Shown: positions 60,650 through 64,000 of the stretch, one piece after another
How positions within the stretch are numbered: position 1 is the stretch's first letter
How the letters are laid out: every line of letters starts with the position of its first letter
Assembly: GCF_900961225.1 (NCBI RefSeq)
Contig: NZ_CAAHFN010000142.1
Location: forward strand, 118,516-182,515
Length of the DNA: 64,000 nucleotides
Reading direction: 5' to 3'
Source of the DNA: Modicisalibacter radicis
GTDB taxonomy: Bacteria > Pseudomonadota > Gammaproteobacteria > Pseudomonadales > Halomonadaceae
Position numbers and translations under genes: made by a program
The notes under the pieces: model-generated
The model's input: only the letters and a program-made list of their open reading frames with translations
Database searches by the model: none
What the model was told of the DNA's origin: nothing

Positions 60650-62359
60650 TCAGCTGCCGTCCGGCGTTCGCTTGTCGGACGACGAGGCGCGAGCCAGCTG
60701 GGCGCCGTCGCTGGTGTCGAGCTTGGCCAGGAGCTGCTTGGACTCCTGCTTGAAGGCCGCCAGTGCCTGCCCGGACAGGCTCTTGTTTTCGGGTAGCTTG
60801 ACGCGCATGGCATCGACCTGGCGATTGTTGACCATGACTTCGTAGTGTAGGTGAGGGCCGGTACTCCCGCCGGTGTTGCCCGATAGCGCGATCTTCTCGC
60901 CCATCGTCACCCTGTCGCCTTCCTTGACCAGGCTCTTGGAAAGATGCATATAGCGGGTCTTGTAGCCGTTGTCATGGCGAATGACCAGGTAGTTGCCCGC
61001 GCCGCCGGCCTGGAAGGCCGTCTTGATGACGCGACCGTCCGCGGGCGCTTCCACCACGGAGCCGGTGCGCATGGCGAAATCCGTGCCGCGATGTGGGCTG
61101 ATTCGTCCAGTGATCGGGTGGTGGCGACGCAGGTTGAACGGTGAGCTGATGCGATGATCCCCCTCGAAGGGATAACGGTTGAAGGCCGGGTCCAGGCTTT
61201 GACCGTTCGGTGTATAGAAGCGATCGTCCTCCGAGTTGCGGACGACCGTCAGTTCGGTCCGCTCACCTTCGTACTGGGCCGCCAGAATGCGCGAGTCCAG
61301 CGCCTTGCCTTCGACCATGTCGGCTTCGACCAGCACCTGGAAACGGTCGCCGCGGCGCGAGTCGCGACGGAAGTCGATCTTCTTCGACAACAGGCTGCTG
61401 AGCTCGGCCACTTCGCCGTAGGACAGGCCGGTGGCGCTTGCCGAACCGGCGAAGCTGCCACTGACCGTGCCGGCGAACAGCCGCTGGGTGGCCTCCCCGG
61501 CCTTTTCGATGTTGGCGACGTCAAAGGTGTGCTGTTCGGCATCGCGCTCTATGAGGTAGCCCGAGCGGGCATCGTTCATCACGCGCAGGGCCATCAGCTG
61601 GCCCTCTTCATCGAGCTGGAAGTCGATGTTGTCGCCGACGCGCCAGCTTGTCAGTGCCTTGTCGTCGGGCAGACTGTCCAGCAGGCGCAGAACTTCGCTA
61701 TAGCCCAGGCCAAAGGTGCGCTCGGCCATGACGGCGAAGGTGTCGCCCTGTTGCACGGTATAGGTTTCCCACTGGGGTACGAACTCCTCCTTGGCCACGA
61801 GTTCGTTCTCGAGCTCGATTTCGTCACCGTCGAGGATCATGGGGTCCGTGGAAAGATCCTCGTAGGACGTGCCGCCGATGAGGTCCTCGCCCTGACTATC
61901 ATCGAACAGATGCAGGGCGATCTGCATCGCCTGAGGATCGAATGCGCTGTCGTCCGGCTGCGTGGCGGGCGCCGGTTGGGCGATGGCCACGGCGCTGGGC
62001 GGTTGCGGCTGGAGAACCGTGCGATCCGTAGATTGTTCCTGCGCCCGGGCCGTGTCGATGAAATTCAGGTCGACGATTTCCTGGGCCGTCAGAGCGACCA
62101 GGGGGATATCCTGACCGACAACGATGGCGGAGTCGGATGACGGGGCGCTTTCGGATACAACTTGATCGAGGGTCTGGGTATCGACTGCCGATGTCGGGGC
62201 GGCGAGGGCAAGGTTGACTTGCTTGTTGGTGCCGGTAGTAACATCGGTTTCGTTGAAAACGGCCAGAATCTTGTGCGTGCCCAGCACGGTAACCATGGTG
62301 GCGACGGGTAACAGCAGCAACTTGTGCGTGCGGGGCAGCGAATGGAAAATTCGCAACAT
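60650..62359 (-). CDS. M23-family murein endopeptidase (MepM-like)
   Basis: A 569-residue envelope peptidase. It has an N-terminal membrane anchor (about 10-35: KLLLLPVATMVTVLG), a low-complexity linker, a LysM-like domain (WETYTVQQGDTFAVMAERTF), an intermediate domain, and a C-terminal M23 domain. The zinc ligands are in HRGTDFA (HxxxD) and GPHLHYEV (HLH). It should cleave peptidoglycan cross-links in the periplasm. The start at 62359 (MLRIFHSLPRTHK) is preferred; an ATG 13 codons earlier is possible. Confidence 0.9.
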   Translation of the reverse strand: MLRIFHSLPRTHKLLLLPVATMVTVLGTHKILAVFNETDVTTGTNKQVNLALAAPTSAVDTQTLDQVVSESAPSSDSAIVVGQDIPLVALTAQEIVDLNFIDTARAQEQSTDRTVLQPQPPSAVAIAQPAPATQPDDSAFDPQAMQIALHLFDDSQGEDLIGGTSYEDLSTDPMILDGDEIELENELVAKEEFVPQWETYTVQQGDTFAVMAERTFGLGYSEVLRLLDSLPDDKALTSWRVGDNIDFQLDEEGQLMALRVMNDARSGYLIERDAEQHTFDVANIEKAGEATQRLFAGTVSGSFAGSASATGLSYGEVAELSSLLSKKIDFRRDSRRGDRFQVLVEADMVEGKALDSRILAAQYEGERTELTVVRNSEDDRFYTPNGQSLDPAFNRYPFEGDHRISSPFNLRRHHPITGRISPHRGTDFAMRTGSVVEAPADGRVIKTAFQAGGAGNYLVIRHDNGYKTRYMHLSKSLVKEGDRVTMGEKIALSGNTGGSTGPHLHYEVMVNNRQVDAMRVKLPENKSLSGQALAAFKQESKQLLAKLDTSDGAQLARASSSDKRTPDGS

Positions 62360-62553
62360 AAAGGGCCTAGGTACATGTAAATGGGATAAAAAACCCATGC
62401 ACCATAACCCATGACATATAGCATGCCTAGCCTGTACAAATGCACAGGCTTTAAACTCCTAGCCAACGGCTACGTTACATATACAGCCGGTTACCGAAAC
62501 GCTACACAAGTCCCTTGTCTGCAACCCTGTATCGAACGTTAGCCGGGACTTCA

Positions 62554-63387
62554 TTACTTGGCCAGCGTGCCGTCGCGATAATCGCGTAGCGCCTGGTCGA
62601 GTTCCTCGCGCTGATTCATCACGAAGGGGCCGTAGTGAGCGATCGGTTCGTCATGCGGATGGCCGGCCAACAGCAGCGCCTGCGCCCCCACGTCACTGGA
62701 CAGGGTCAGGGTTTCGCCCGCACTCAGGCATGCGAGTCGCTGCGCGGGAACCGTCTCTCCGGCTATCTGCAGTTCGCCTTCGAAGACATAGACCAGCAAC
62801 GTCGGTGCGTCCTGGGCCAGCGCCAGTGTCGCTCCCTCAGCGAGGCTGACATGCGCGATTCCGGCCTGTCCGGCCAGCGCGTCCAGGGGGCCGACGACAG
62901 ACCGGGTCGTGGTTGCCCAGCGACCGCCCAGCACGATGAGTTCGCTGCCTGATTCTTTCAGATGCGGCATCTCGTCGCCCTTGATATCTCGATAAGTGGC
63001 CGGGCTGAGCTTGTCACGTGCGGCGAGGTTGATCCATAGCTGGAAGGCGTGGAGCCCGGCATGATCGGTCAACGGCATTTCCGAATGAATGATGCCGCGA
63101 CCGGTATGCATCCATTGGGCGTCACCGCTGCCGATGGAGCTGCTGTGGCCGAGGTGATCTTCGTGCATCAGCCCGCCATGCACGACGTAGGTCAGTGTCT
63201 GGATGCCGCGGTGCGGATGCGGGGGGAAGCCGCCGATGTAGTCGTCGGGGTGCTCCGAACCCAGCTCGTCTAGCATCAGAAAGGGATCGAGCCCACCGTC
63301 GAAATCATGGATGCGGGAAATCTTGACGCCGTCGCCGTCCTGGCTGGGGTGGCTGACGGCGAGGCGGCTGATGGTGCGCTGTGACAT
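62554..63387 (-). CDS. Pirin-family protein
   Basis: A 277-residue bicupin. Metal ligands are in FPPHPHRGIQTLTYV (two His), a later His in SEM-containing region HSEMPL, and a Glu. Bacterial pirins such as E. coli YhhW have quercetinase activity in vitro. The start at 63387 (MSQRTISRL) follows GAGG; the 38-residue extension in frame lies in the divergent promoter. It diverges from a LysR gene that may control it. Confidence 0.9.
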   Translation of the reverse strand: MSQRTISRLAVSHPSQDGDGVKISRIHDFDGGLDPFLMLDELGSEHPDDYIGGFPPHPHRGIQTLTYVVHGGLMHEDHLGHSSSIGSGDAQWMHTGRGIIHSEMPLTDHAGLHAFQLWINLAARDKLSPATYRDIKGDEMPHLKESGSELIVLGGRWATTTRSVVGPLDALAGQAGIAHVSLAEGATLALAQDAPTLLVYVFEGELQIAGETVPAQRLACLSAGETLTLSSDVGAQALLLAGHPHDEPIAHYGPFVMNQREELDQALRDYRDGTLAK

Positions 63388-63485
63388 CGTCTCTACCTCG
63401 GACTGACAGGATTGATCGTATTGTAGGACGATTTTTTCGAAAAATAAGCGCATACTTTTGCTTGTTTCGTTCGAGGAAACCGAAA

Positions 63486-64000
63486 ATGTCACGAGTGACA
63501 CTGGCTCAATGGCAGATGCTCGCAGCGGTCGTCGATCATGGCGGCTTTGCCCGTGCGGCCGCGGCGATCCACAAGAGTCCCTCGACGCTCAACCATGCCG
63601 TGCACAAGCTCGAGGCGCAGCTTGGGGTGCCGATTCTCGAGCCGGTTGGACGCCAGGTGCGACTCACCGATGCGGGCGAGATGCTGTTGCGCAGGGCACG
63701 ACAGCTGATCGAGAACGCCGCGGCGCTGGAAGAGGTCGCCGAGGGCATGGCGGCGGGGCTGGAAGCGGAAGTGTCGCTGGCGGTCGATCAGATATTTCCG
63801 CCCGATGCGCTGGCCGAAGCGTTGCAGCAGTTTTCCCGCAGCTATCCACACGTGCGCATCCAGCTGCACGAAACGGTGCTCAACGGCGGCGTCGAGATGC
63901 TTTACGACCGGCGTGCCGATCTGGTGGTGTCCGGGCTCGCCGCGCAGGGCTTTCTCGGCGAGCCGCTGGTGACCCTGCGGTTCATCGCCGTCGCCCATCC
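63486..64000 (+). CDS. LysR-family regulator, 3'-truncated by the window edge
   Basis: The frame from ATG 63486 stays open to the window end (171 codons). The N-terminal HTH reads LAQWQMLAAVVDHGGFARAA, then AAIHKSPSTLNHAVHKLEAQ. The effector domain begins near residue 90 (AEVSLAVDQIFPPDALAEAL). It is divergent from the pirin gene, with 98 bases between starts, a common arrangement in which the regulator induces pirin. The C-terminal part is outside the window. Confidence 0.88.
   Translation, partial: MSRVTLAQWQMLAAVVDHGGFARAAAAIHKSPSTLNHAVHKLEAQLGVPILEPVGRQVRLTDAGEMLLRRARQLIENAAALEEVAEGMAAGLEAEVSLAVDQIFPPDALAEALQQFSRSYPHVRIQLHETVLNGGVEMLYDRRADLVVSGLAAQGFLGEPLVTLRFIAVAH

Overview
The window looks like a stretch of chromosome from a halophilic gammaproteobacterium, most likely Halomonas or a close relative in the Halomonadaceae. 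The evidence is the uniformly GC-rich coding sequence, the Entner-Doudoroff genes zwf-pgl-eda in one operon, a NasS/NasT nitrate assimilation system, a reductive pyrimidine degradation cluster and TRAP transport. No rRNA, tRNA or CRISPR array was seen. Both window ends cut a gene: zwf on the left and a LysR regulator on the right.

Layout. 0-2.6 kb: zwf-pgl-eda, closed by a terminator. 2.9-5.8 kb: small housekeeping genes (DUF938 methyltransferase, zinc ribbon, PhoH-like ATPase) and a 59-residue metallothionein. 5.9-10.4 kb: a signalling operon (GAF/PAS histidine kinase, lone receiver, Hpt-REC-REC-GGDEF protein). 10.4-13.8 kb: a TonB siderophore receptor and a PchR-like AraC regulator, each with a Fur-box-like site upstream. 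13.9-22.4 kb: divergent nitrate/nitrite assimilation operons, nasB-like-nirB-nirD leftward and nasA-cobA rightward. 22.7-23.1 kb: a decayed formate dehydrogenase gene. 24.5-28.6 kb: a more AT-rich island holding a LysR regulator, a heme-oxygenase-fold protein and an MFS carrier, bounded by remnants of FAD-dependent oxidoreductase genes and a small inverted-repeat element. 28.7-41.7 kb: regulators, exporters, a symporter and enzymes, mostly LysR-plus-target pairs. 41.9-51.2 kb: reductive pyrimidine catabolism (RutR-like TetR, preA, preT, dihydropyrimidinase, beta-ureidopropionase, NCS1 permease). 51.3-57.0 kb: a LysR-controlled TAXI/TRAP transporter with an AtuA (DUF1446) enzyme pair. 57.0-60.6 kb: narK, nasT and nasS. 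60.6-64 kb: an M23 murein peptidase, a pirin and a partial LysR gene.

How the genes work together. NarK imports nitrate. NasA, with the FAD subunit as probable electron donor, reduces it to nitrite. NirBD reduces nitrite to ammonium, and CobA supplies the siroheme precursor. NasS (nitrate sensor) and NasT (ANTAR antiterminator) lie about 40 kb away. Their expected RNA targets are visible in both leaders between the divergent nas operons: two hairpins with AxxGxx hexaloops, the second mutually exclusive with an intrinsic terminator. Candidate sigma-54 promoters sit just upstream, so the circuit appears to combine general nitrogen control with nitrate-specific antitermination. The pyrimidine cluster likewise carries two RutR-like palindromes in its divergent promoter region.
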